Source: Acanthochlamys bracteata (lineage: Eukaryota; Streptophyta; Magnoliopsida; Pandanales; Velloziaceae). From it: 64,000 nt of DNA. The notes beneath the pieces are model-generated. The model saw only the letters and a program-made list of their open reading frames with translations. It made no database searches and was not told the origin of the DNA. Shown here in pieces: positions 10,400 through 21,204 of the stretch. Location: positions 5,396,501 through 5,460,500 of the forward strand of contig CM034135.1 of assembly GCA_019914995.1 (NCBI GenBank). The letters run 5' to 3'. Within the stretch, counting starts at the first letter, position 1. Each line of letters opens with the position of its first letter. Position numbers and translations under genes: made by a program.

Positions 10400-13300
10400 A
10401 GACAAGTAGCCCACACCTTGGACGAATGTGCAATCCCGTCGAGCTCCGTGATGTTAAGATTCGACTTACTGTCGACCTCTTTGCTGGAGATTCAAGAAGG
10501 CGTAACCACTGCCGTCTCTTCTCTCAAGCCACGATTTTGCCGTAATCGCATCACTCTCATCGTCACCATCACCGAGAGTGTCCTGCCTCCACCGCCATCA
10601 GATCCAATTCATGATCGACGTTGTGCACACCTTCTACGCTAGTAGTGCTGTGGTTTCCAGCTGCTAGAATCTTGTCCATTCGATCTAACTCCGGCTAGTG
10701 ATGGAATTGTCGGGGCCAACAATTGGGTGTGCCCTATTTCGCAGGAGAGTGAAAATAAGTGTCTTAGTTGATTAATTGTGTATAGAGTCCTTAATTAATC
10801 GTTTTGTTATAGGTTTCTTCTTGATTGAAAATCGAACAGGGTGCCTCGTTTGTGGAATAAACTCGATTGGAATCCAATGTTTCCTTATTTAGGTAAGTCT
10901 TTATTTCAAGCTAGCACTAGCATTAGGTAGTGGTTTGTGGGTTATCACTGGTGTTGAGAGAGTGATGTGTCTATGTTGGTATATGATTGATGAACTGTAG
11001 CTACTGCATATGTCAAGTAAGCTCGTTTAAAAATGTAACCTTGGTGGTAATCATTGTGTCTACATGCTTTAGGAATGGAAATGAAAGATTGGCCGTGTGG
11101 ACTAGCGACAACCAAGGACTTAAGGTGAGGGTTCCTAGCCATCTTCTTCCTAGATTACCATTAGATTTTAAGTACAGGTAACATTCGACTTGACCTTCCG
11201 GCATACTTCGCCAATTTCATGTATATATAATTTCTTGTTCATGATGCATGATATACTGTGATGCATGTTTGCTATTGAAACATGAAGCTATGCATAGTAT
11301 TTGAATTATCGGAATCTATATTTGTAGTATTATACTTAGAGCATGATATTTCTAAGACGATTGATGATGAATTCGTGATATGTTATTATCATATTTTTGC
11401 CCTACATGGAAAATGGCTTATGAATAATATAATGATGATCTTGATCAAACTATTACAAATATATAGATATATTATTAGAATATGTATGTGTAATGAAAAT
11501 ATTTTTATTTTTATTTGGATACTCGTGCTGCACGAAGACAGATGAATAAGTTAGGAGCTGAGATCAGGACTCCAGCGGTGTGTGTGGAGGTTACCCATTA
11601 ATGGCCATAATACTAATTATGACAATGCGCTTGGGAGCGGTTTCATGACCCATCTTGATCGTTCATCCGAAATGGTGGTAGTGTCGATAGAGCACAAAGG
11701 CAGTCTGCACCTGAGTGCTGGTGAAGATATGGTATTGGAGATTAGATTTGAATTTATACTATTATGATTTCCTAACTGTTGGATTTATTTTTTTGGACTA
11801 TGATTTGTTAAGCTATTATTTTTAACAAAGTAATTTGGTTATCAGTTGATTGTATTTCAATGATCTCATTATAAAATTTGTTTATTAAATATTTATTTAT
11901 TTATTACTTACTTTTTTAATCTATGATTTTATATTCTTTATGAACTCTTACTTAACTAGTTGAATAATACATGGACTTATTTATTATAATTTAGTTTTGA
12001 TTTACTAGGTTTAAGGTATATGTTTTTTTAAAGTATTTTATACTACTAAATTGATTGAGAACGCATACTAACTGATTTGCATTGTATAATCCTTCAATGT
12101 TGTATGTTCCATTAGATATAACCGTATCTGTTTATTAAAGACTGTGTCGGTATGGAACGATCAGGATTTAATAGAATTGATTCGGTCTATTGTGTGTATT
12201 TTTATACATGTAGAAACAATAAAAATCAAACACTAGATAATGTATTAGGAATCTTAATTGGTGCATTATACTCATGATCGTTAAAATTTTGATTTAGAAT
12301 TTAAAATCTTACGATTTTATGATTTTACATCAACAAAATGATTCTACTTGACACAAAGTTTCGATCTTACTTTCAATCATAAGAATTTGATTTTAATTAT
12401 AAAATTTTTAATATTTCGATCTTATTTGCGATCTTACAATTTCAGTTTATAAGAAATCTTCTGAGTTTGGAAAGCTCTTGAGAATTTTGAGCTTAGATGG
12501 AATAGTTAGAGAAGATCCGTCGTTAGCTTATAGAGAGTGCGGTGGTATTTAGCTTATTATGTGAGGAGTTTGTTATGGGAGTAAAAAATTATTTCGTACG
12601 GTGGTGTTTTGGATGGTTTTTATTTATTTATTTTGAGGTGATAAAGACGACTGCATGACGTCTAATTGATTGATTATGTAAAGAATTTGGTGTTCTAGAT
12701 ATGGGTATAACTATATAAGTTTGCATTTATAAAATAATGACATAATTTGTAAAGAGATTGTGATTATGAGCTAAATAAAATATAAAAAATTATTAATGCT
12801 ATAGTTCATCTGAACTATAAAATATTTTTAACTTATTACAATAAGATGAAATATAAGAAAAATTATGTTTTGAATTTCAGCAATTTTAGTAAGTACTATC
12901 TAAAATTTTAAAAATATTTCATTTTATAAACAAAACTACCTATAAATATGATCTTACGTTTTTATTTGAAATTTTGATTTTATGATCCTACGAAAACAAA
13001 ACGATCTTAAATAAAATTTTGATTTGACAACTTTGATTATACTATTTCACATTACTGAGATTGGGCTCATTGGGCTCACTCTTTTTATTTTGTTTTACCC
13101 TCCCTTCAAAAGCTCTTGTAGAAAGTAGCTCACGTGGCATCGCCCTTTGAGCCCACGTAGATGGTATCTAATTATCTCTAGCGTTTTTCATGTATAGATG
13201 GCTCTGTAGGGTTGATAGATATGTATTTAGCTTTGTGCTTTTCGTGTACAATTTACTTGGATACTGTAATAATTAATAGTGGATGCATATGTTCTTTGGT

Positions 13301-13543
13301 GGTTTGGATTCTTTTCTTGATTTGATTATTACTGTGCTGAAGTGTTTAATCGTGGTATGTGTTAGTTTGTGTCCTGAGTTTATAGGGAATATTTTGCTAA
13401 AATTTTAAATATTATGGTATGTGATGAATTTCTAGTTGGATTGGGTTGATTTTAAGTAGGCTTACTAAGCTAAGCCGAGTTTGGATTTAACCAGATTTTG
13501 TTTAGATCAGTGCCGGTAATGACACTAGGGTCAGGACGTGACA
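10400..13543 (+). mobile_element. Degraded long LTR of a Ty3/gypsy-type element (copy 1), with nested insertion
   Basis: Three places in the window share this repeat. Here the clearest homology is at 11123-11260 (GGTGAGGGTTCC ... CATGATGCATG), 11581-11730 and 13050-13190. These match 55590-55710, 56030-56170 and 56870-56990, and part of the reverse complement of 33696-37075. The right edge GGTCAGGACGTGACA at 13543 is the usual end of long plant gypsy LTRs. The left edge is not clear. A hAT-type element at 12273-13035 interrupts it, absent from the 54.8-kb copy. No protein-coding part of the element is present. Confidence 0.65.
12273..13035. mobile_element. hAT-type non-autonomous element nested in the LTR
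   Basis: An 8-base direct duplication ATTATACT flanks it (12265-12272 and 13036-13043). The ends are weakly inverted (CATGATCGTTAAA and CAAAGTTGTCAAA). Comparison with the paralogous LTR at 56.8 kb shows the site uninterrupted, which independently confirms the insertion. AT-rich, no coding capacity. A fragment related to its left end recurs in reverse near 17240-17330. Confidence 0.8.
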
Positions 13544-13552
13544 AAATGTTTT

Positions 13553-14950
13553 GAGTGCCGGTAGTATCTCCGGTGCAGTCGGCAAGCTTCGGATTCTCTT
13601 ACACTCGCATAGCAAGAATGTACTAGTGAGCTTAGCTCTTGGATCACTTGCTTGTCCTCTTCCTCGAAACTGTCCATTGAAAGAGTTTCCATGACCGTCA
13701 GCTCTCGTACGCATCGAAATGCCCCTTTTCTAAGAATCACGTGGAGTGGTCTTGGCTCGTCAACGTACATGCTGGCCTAGTGTACTCCGAGGCAGTCAGC
13801 TTTGGGCTTCTCCTCACTTCAAGCTCCTAAGGAAGTTATTGAGTGTAATCCATCAACCGATCTGAGCTCTAAAATTTTTTTTTCGACAGCTTCTGTAACG
13901 CTCTCGGAAGCGACGTGACTCGCGGGTAGCATTCTAGTTTTAAGCTAGTAAGCGAGGTCAGTCCAAGAAGACAATTCGTTAACTGCGAGTCTGATAACGG
14001 GCAGTTAATAATCTCTATTTTCTTGAGAGATAGGGGTGCATTGCTTTCATTACACTCATTTGAGCAAATCCGTGTTACCTAGACAAAGAACTTGGGGCAA
14101 TTTGAGATCTCCCAATTTGTATGAGAGAACCTCTCGGAGCTCGTTGGCCATCCGAAGTTCCATTGCTTCGCAATCATGGATAATAATCTTCTCGATTGCT
14201 ATTGGCATTGGGCTTTGTATTGGGAGATTGATCGTGAGAGGTACAGCCTCAAACCGCAATTCCTTCAGACTTGGAGGAGCGAAGGAAACTCTTCCTAGCT
14301 TCAGACAAGTTTGGATGCTGAGACTGCTCAGATGAGGAAATATAGGACAACCTTGAGCTCTCTTCGGGCAAATCCTTTCCTACCAATTGCTCATAGCCTC
14401 AAAATCAACATTCTCAAGAGAAGGAAACAGCACGTTTTCTTCAGTAAACTGTCCCTAGAATTCCTCACCAACTACCCCCATATTTGGTAGAGATTTTACC
14501 GTAAGATCTTTCAGAAAAGGGGAGTTGCTGTAGCTTTGCACAATCAAACAGTTCTAGAGACTCCAGGTTTGCAAGGCTCATGCTATGAGCCATCCATCCC
14601 GAGTCGAGATGCTATAGTAGCTACAGACATGTAAACATTAAAGATATACTATGAGTTCTGAACCCTTGCAGCACTTCTTCAGCAATCTTACATTTGTCGA
14701 TATCATTAATATTTTTATTACAGGCATCCCAATTCAACTGGATTTTTTTGAAGGTATCTTTTGTTGATAAGAGCTGTCATTCGTCCAGTATCAAAGATTT
14801 TTCCATGTAAGTAATGAATTAATCCACATGCAGAGAATACTGGAGATTTATTTGTAAAACTGATCCACATATACCAGCTTGTGATGATGACCAACTCTTT
14901 GGGTTCGAGAGATGAGGGAGGCAACAAGTGGAGAAATTGCACCACAATTT
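13553..14950 (-). pseudogene. NBS-LRR disease-resistance gene relic (LRR region, CC-NBS-LRR type)
   Basis: On the minus strand, broken frames carry typical LRR-domain text of RPP13-like/RGA-type resistance proteins. In order from 14780 downward: WDACNKNINDIDKCKIAEEVL, WMAHSMSLANLESLELFDC with KLQQLPF, ENVLFPSLENVDFEAMSNW, FPHLSSLSIQTCLKL, PSLKELRFEAVPL, and RELTVMETLSMDSFEEED near 13700. Several stops and frameshifts interrupt it (for example after GSW and after SNW). No NB-ARC motif (P-loop, GLPL, MHD) is present, so only the C-terminal half survives. It ends at the gypsy LTR border at 13543. Confidence 0.75.
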
Positions 14951-15481
14951 CCTAAGCACTGCCCGCCACTTCATCTTGCATTAGAAAAACTAGATGGATA
15001 GAGGTTTCGAGTCATTCTTAGTTTATGTATACCGTCTTCAGCCTTCATTAAGTTGTAAATCGTTGAATGTTCTTTATATATATATAAAGACTACATTCCT
15101 TATGAAGAAATTCATAGAAAGGGCCTTCTTCATGACATGTCTCAAATTAAACAGTTTAGAAATACTTGAAACTTTATGAAAAATTCATAAACAACGTATG
15201 ATGTAGTTTAATGGTGTTAAACATTTATGATCAATAGTTCAGAGCATAAAGATGTATGAAATAACTATGCTTTGAAGAATTTGTGAAAAAAAAGAAATGC
15301 AAAAACAATATTTTTCTTCGTATTGTCATGCATGTCAAGGTCAATGGGTTTCGGTTGCTCTTAGAATAATGTTTTAATCTATTTCAACTTATCTGTAATT
15401 TATTTTTTAATTAAATAAATTTATTGTTTAACTAAATTTCAGAAAATTTCCTTTTTATAAATTAAAACATCAACTTTCTTA
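14951..15481. other. Spacer, no gene recognised
   Basis: AT-rich stretch between the NBS-LRR relic and the following repeat. Nothing recognisable. Confidence 0.4.
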
Positions 15482-16002
15482 GAGGTGGCATTACATGCCA
15501 CGACCCCCGAACTCGACCCAAAATTGATTCATTTAAATAGGTTCAGATTCGGATGAGTTTCAATAAATCTGAAATTGATTCAAAAGTTTAAATAGATTCG
15601 AATCAAATTCTGATTGACCTGAAGTCGATGCATTTAACACATATAATTATTAATATAATATATATTATCTAACAATTACAAAATATTAATAATAATAATA
15701 TTAAAAAATATATATATTTTTTATCATATTTTGATTAATATTTTGCTTAATTTATAGATTTTTATCAAATTTATTTTTTGGAAATTAATAGATTTATAAA
15801 TTAATTTTTATAATTTTTATTTAATAATTTTGATTATTAAATAGTTGATCTAAAATTGACCTTATTATTAAATAAGTTAGATTAGGATTGAAAATTTTAA
15901 TATATATAAAATATGGGTTAGAGTAGGATTGAATAAATTTAATCTAGCTACAATATCAGTCGATCTGAATCCGATCTGTTAACTCATATTGCCACCCTTA
16001 CG
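15482..16002. mobile_element. hAT-like non-autonomous element, degraded
   Basis: Starts TAGAGGTGGCA and ends TGCCACCCTTA, an inverted pair close to the GGGGTGGCAA termini of plant hAT MITEs. It is internally very AT-rich, with the same GTCGATC...TTTAATA theme as the 24434 element. I could not find a convincing 8-base target duplication, so the boundaries are approximate. Confidence 0.5.
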
Positions 16003-16337
16003 AATTACAATTAATACTTTTTTTTGTTGGAAAATTTTACAAGTTGTGTAGTTCCAACGTAGAAATTCTTTTCCATAACAATGACCCACTAGTGCATCGC
16101 ATGCATTAAATCTTTCGCGTCTTCTTTCTTTTCTTTTGGATTATTGTAAGCAACTAACCAATGTAATGTAAGGCTGCTTTAGGTTATTGTTCTAAACCGA
16201 GGGAATTTTTGGATGAGCTTATCAAGTGCTTATCATTTCAAGTAAATAGTTCGTATTTGTCCAATAGATCTTTACAGTACTTTATAGAATTTTATTTTAA
16301 AAGTATAAAAAAGTTTGTCACTAATATATATATATAT

Positions 16338-16780
16338 AGGATAGGATATAGGCACTCCATGTGCTATATGCACTCCATCGATTTTTCCGGCCATATTTGG
16401 CCGGAGAGACCTCCAAATTCGATCTTCACCGTTGGATATGTAGAACTATGAGTTAGAAACATACTTACCAAATTTGAGTTCAATCGGACCACGAATCAAC
16501 CTTCATCCGGCCACTTAATTAAGATGACTCAAAAACAAAAAATATATATTTTGTCAACTTTTACTATTTGAGTCATCTTGATCAAGTGGCCGGATGAAGG
16601 TCGATTCGTGGTCCGATTGAACTAAACTTTGGTAAGCATGTTTCCGACTCATAGCTCTACATATTCAACGGTGAAGATCGGATTTGGAGGTCTCTCCGGC
16701 CAAATATGGCCGGAAAAACCGATGGAGTGCATATAGCACATGAAGTGCCTATAGCACATGGAGTGCCTATATCCTATCCC
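16338..16780. mobile_element. Long foldback element with near-complete inverted repeats
   Basis: The left arm (from GGATAGGATATAGGCACTCC) and the right arm (ending GGAGTGCCTATATCCTATCC) are inverted copies for roughly 190-200 bases each. They share blocks such as CCGGCCATATTTGGCCGG, TTCATCCGGCCACTT and GAGTCATCTT, and leave only a short loop near 16530-16560. The right arm has an extra copy of an about 19-base unit (AGTGCCTATAGCACATGG). It sits in a TA repeat, so the target duplication cannot be read. A transcript through it would form a long hairpin. No coding capacity. Confidence 0.85.
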
Positions 16781-16899
16781 ATATATATTGATAAAATTGA
16801 AATTTTAAGTAAGATCGTAATAGTTTACATATAAGTAAATTTTATATAAACTTTTTTAATACCAGTAAAAATATTTAACAAAAATCTTTTATAATATTT

Positions 16900-17460
16900 T
16901 TTAAAAATATTTTAAAGATATTTATAAATTTTAGAAAAAAATTATAAAAACACCTTCGTGTTTTACAGAAAACCCTCAAAAATTAAAATTTTATAGAAAT
17001 CCCCGCTTAAAATTTACAGAAAATTCCTTTAAATTTTGAAGAAAATTCCTTAACTTTTAGTTAATTATAAAAAATACCTCAAAAGTAAAGTTGTATAATC
17101 GTAAAAAACTCGCAGTTTTATCGACTCCAGCTAATTATAAAGAATCCCTGAAAAATAAAACTATATAAAAAATCCTAATAAAAAAGTGATTTTTTCAATT
17201 TATGATTTAAATCGGGATCCAGATACAATTTTTACTCAATACTTGAAATATGATCGTTATGATAATGTAAAATTTTAAAATTGTAAGATTTTAAATTTTA
17301 AATTAGGATTCTAATAACCTTGTACTCAAGTAATGTACTATTGGACCGCTACCTTTGCCCATTTGGTCCTTTAATCCGGTAAGAAGCTAAGAAATTATTC
17401 ATTGTTGTATTCTCCTTTTTTGTTCAATCTTATGCACTTAATCCTATTGTTGAAATCAAG
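16900..17460. repeat. AT-rich imperfect repeats and hAT-MITE fragment
   Basis: From 16930 to 17190, a unit of about 40 bases with a TTATAGAAAATCCCC-like core repeats loosely several times. From 17240 to 17330 the sequence matches the reverse complement of the left end of the element nested at 12273. No gene. Confidence 0.45.
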
Positions 17461-18980
17461 TTCCACGAGAGCTTTAAAATACTTGAACACACAAAAGACT
17501 TCTAACTTTTTCGGATTGTATACACATAGCTTCATACAAAAGAATTATCGGTAAATAATAATATATATTTGGCGCCTCCAAATGAAAGCTGTTGTGACTC
17601 CCATATATGAAAGTGAACTCAATCAAGAATAATTTTGGTACTAAATAATGGTTTTCCAAACTTGGTACGGTGATAGCCATATCAAGAGCTTCCGAACACA
17701 AATGATATTAAAACTATGCTCCGAAGTGTAACCCAATTTCAAGTGCCACATTCGAGTTATATCATCTTTAATAGTACGGATGCCACACATACTCTCTATG
17801 TGAAAGTGTCACCCCAAACACTATACAAGTTGGATTCTTTTTTCTCTCCTCTTAAGACTTCCTACACGTTCTGGATGACCTTCGTAATACCACCCTGTAT
17901 TTAGGTTTTGCGGTCAAGGTCATCAAATTGCACGAAAGACAACAAATTTTTTATTATGCCAAACATATTGAGTACCTTACTGATGAGGCAAACCCTTCAA
18001 TCTTTTTCCTTGAGCGTGATGGAACTATTCTAATAATCTTCAAAACTTGACCATTTTCTACGGTATGTTACATTTAGAAATAGTTTCATACTCATAGAAC
18101 CAATACATTGTAGATGTCATGTGCCAAGATGCTAATAAATCCAAAATCTAGACATCAGAAAATTTTGGCGTTATCTTTGATAACAATTGCAATTTCGTCA
18201 ACTAGAATCTCGCCATCATCTAAATTATATGTCACGCATGTTTGAGACTTGAAGGGTTTTGTACCTCCTCCTTTGGCCAAGGACTTGCACTTATGCTTGT
18301 AGTCCATATTTTTCACAAGCCAAACACTTAACTTGTCGCTTGTTCTTCTTTTTGTTGTCCTCTGTCACTACTTTCAAAAGTTTCTCTTCTTTTTCTATAT
18401 CTAGTGCCAATAGCAAAACCTTCGCTTGCTACTCATCAGGCACAATATTAACCTTATTTTTACTGTGACTTTTTTCTTCAAAAAACAACTACTACAACAT
18501 CTTTATAGAGAATAGACTTCAAGTCGTCATTGCTTATTTGATTTATAACAACTTGGTCATAAAACTTGAAAAACCTTGGAGTAGAATTAAAGCATACTCA
18601 TCGGTCTCTATCTATTTTTGCTAGAGGTGTCAATTGAGAGAAAAAATACACTAAGATGTTTTGCAGCAAAAGATGTTTCTATCATGTAAAAAGAATATAA
18701 ACTTCGCATAAAAAATGCAGCTTGTTGCCTTGACTTCTTGGCATACATTTTCTCAAATCTTTTCAAACCTCTTTTACGATCTTTTGCTCTGAGAAACTTA
18801 CCAGCATATGATCAGCAAGTATAAGACAAAGATTTGCTATATGGTTTGTTTTCATCTTTTGCCATTTATTATGTATCATATTGTCAATTTTTAAGTGCGG
18901 CAAAGCAATTTTCTTTAGTTAGAATTGCCAAAACTTTCAAACTTGTTTGCCATTAGAAAAACTATAAGCTTTGATAAAAA
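17460..18980 (-). pseudogene. Ty1/copia retrotransposon relic: gag to integrase
   Basis: Minus-strand pieces in 5' to 3' order. A primer-binding-site-like block at 18979-18968 matches the initiator-tRNA-Met complement TGGTATCAGAGC at 9 of 12 bases. A gag zinc-knuckle region follows near 18350-18260 (KCLACEK, frameshift, HKCKSLAKGGG). Then come protease-region text around 18100 and a GAG-pre-integrase/integrase stretch near 17650-17520 (ILD, stop, VHFHIWESQQLSFGGAKYI). Stops and frameshifts are frequent, and reverse transcriptase and RNase H are missing: the element is cut off at about 17460. Confidence 0.75.
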
Positions 18981-18981
18981 T

Positions 18982-19520
18982 TGTTAGAAAAAAACGACAG
19001 TATGCACGATTGGTAATATAGCACATCAATATATTTGACATGTATTAAAATCTTGCAATCCAAATTGAGATCTTAAAAATGAATAAGATAATCACACAAA
19101 CACAAAAATATACGTAAAAAAATAAAAAAAATCCTACAATGGTGTGGTCAAATAAAAAAAATCACTATGTGATGATATTATAATATTTTCTTACAAATGG
19201 ACGCTCTTTGTCAAACAATCAGAGATATTTTTTTACTTTCTCTCTTGTCGCGATCTTGCATAAAATTCACGTATTTGGGACATATTTATAAAATGTCAGT
19301 ATGATAAATAATCTTTCTTTGACAACTGCCCACTTCAATAACTAATTTTTCTAAACAACTCTTCGGTTTGGTAATCACCTCCTTAATATAAGTTTGTTGG
19401 CATAACTCTTGATAGAGTTAGATACAATAACTATCCAAAGAGAATGATTCTATACATAACTACCTCATGCTATTTTGTCCCAAGTACCTTTCCGGCCTAT
19501 AACTATCACAATAGCTTATG
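18982..19520 (-). mobile_element. Probable 5' LTR of the copia relic
   Basis: On the minus strand the sequence ends TAACA directly before the primer-binding site, as copia 5' LTRs do. The outer boundary is not visible, so 19520 is only a guess. No second LTR is present downstream because the element is truncated. Confidence 0.45.
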
Positions 19521-21204
19521 TTGGACTAAATGAACTCCCACCAGCTACTTGTGGTTGTTTACAGAAAATTTTATCAAATGACTTCACATTTAACAGCGGT
19601 GAGCTACAGAAACAAGCTTCTCAAGATGACTAGTTAAGGCTAATTGCCATCTTGAGTGCACTCACTTTTACAAAGCCCAAAAGAAAAAGATGGATCTGGC
19701 ACTCAGTGCTCTCGCTTTTACAAAGAACTCGTGCACAGAGATGCACTGGTTGAAATCCACAACTCGATGCTGTTACTCACAAGCTGAGGTGCTTTTTATG
19801 AGTTATAGTGAGGCTGACCAAACGTTGCCTCAAAAGTGGACTTGCAGTAAGCCCCTACCTAGCTACGTACTACCATAAACAAAATCGATAAACCAAGTAG
19901 TCACTCCTTTATTTTGATGCAACTATCACAATGATAATATGACTTATACTAAAGCTCCAACAGATGCAACCGCCTTTTCTTCCAACCCCCTTACATCTGT
20001 AATAAATAAATTTTGGGAACATCCTCCTGATTCCAAGAATGCGAATACAACAAATTAATAAAGATACATGCAAGCAGAGGCAAGCAAATTAATCTATATT
20101 TACAAAATTTTGTATTACTGGGCTCCTTCTCGCTCTCTAATCTGGCCGATTGGTAAGCATAATCTCCGCCTTTGATGCAATATTCGAGGGCCTGGCTACG
20201 AGAAATGAATAGGAAAGTAGACAAAAAGGAAGAAGTCGAGAGCCGGCTCTAGAATCTAGTCGATGGACTAGCCTCCATCCCACCTTGGATGCATGATTCG
20301 AAGACTGGGTTTGAAGAACTGAAATGGGCTTGTTGCTTAGCAAGTCCCCTGCTTATTGCAATTTTAACAAAATCTCTGTAAATTTTGTCTAATTTACCAG
20401 AGAGCAAGTGGACTGCTAGCAAATATACCCAGAGAAACAGCACCCAAGCTCAACTTTCCTCAAAGAGACTCAATAAAGGTCCTTGCGCAGACTCTAAGTT
20501 TCCATTATTCTTTTTTATAACATTAAAAGAACAGGCAAGAGAAATTCACTAATAAGCATAAGATATCTATGGTTGCCAAACTATGCCTAGTTCGCCTTTC
20601 CAGAATTGTAGTTCTTATTTAGTGGTCTAAACATAGTTTAGAAAACTAATGACACAGAAGAAATATATAAAAGGATGGCTCATCTTTCTGCAAAATTTGT
20701 TCCTGCAGGATCAGAGCAAAAAGAAACAATTATGTATGACCCATGGCGATGAACAGCTTCAAAGATATGTCCACATATTGAGAAAAGCACATCTCACACT
20801 ACGAAGCAAGATGCCAATGTCCAACAGAAAGGAAAGTGAAATTTACCATATTTGTGCACAAGGATATGATTCTAAAGACATAGGCATTAAATTGACAACA
20901 AAAACAATATATATAGATGCTAATGATAAAATTAAGGTACACAAGGACATGCATTTCATGCAATCAACATCTACAAAGATTTTTGGAACAACTTCCTAGG
21001 AGATTCCCTGAAATAGTGTGGGCCGAAAACTGAGGCTGTTACATCCGACACATTAAGTTTCTTTGTGCACACAGAAACTTGAATGTTCAACATTATTTTC
21101 CAAGGCTGATTCTTAACATGACAATCTTCCTTTCAACTACAAAAGAGCTCGATTACAAGAAGAAAGAACTCACAACTTGTTGACTAACTCAGTGGGTAGG
21201 TAAG
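19521..21204. other. Spacer next to the acyl carrier protein gene
   Basis: Nothing recognisable as a gene. Around 20140-20300 two blocks of roughly 60-70 bases, about 130-150 bases apart, resemble each other weakly (TCGAATCATGCATCCAAGG / TCGAATATTGCATCAAAGG on the minus strand). The 116-codon frame at 20649-20999 has no recognisable family. The last few hundred bases should carry the 3' untranslated region of the minus-strand ACP gene. Confidence 0.4.

Noticed and set aside
20649..20999. 116-codon open frame upstream of the ACP 3' end
   Set aside because: No recognisable family or domain, codon use looks random, no splice partners, and it lies in AT-rich spacer where such frames arise by chance.
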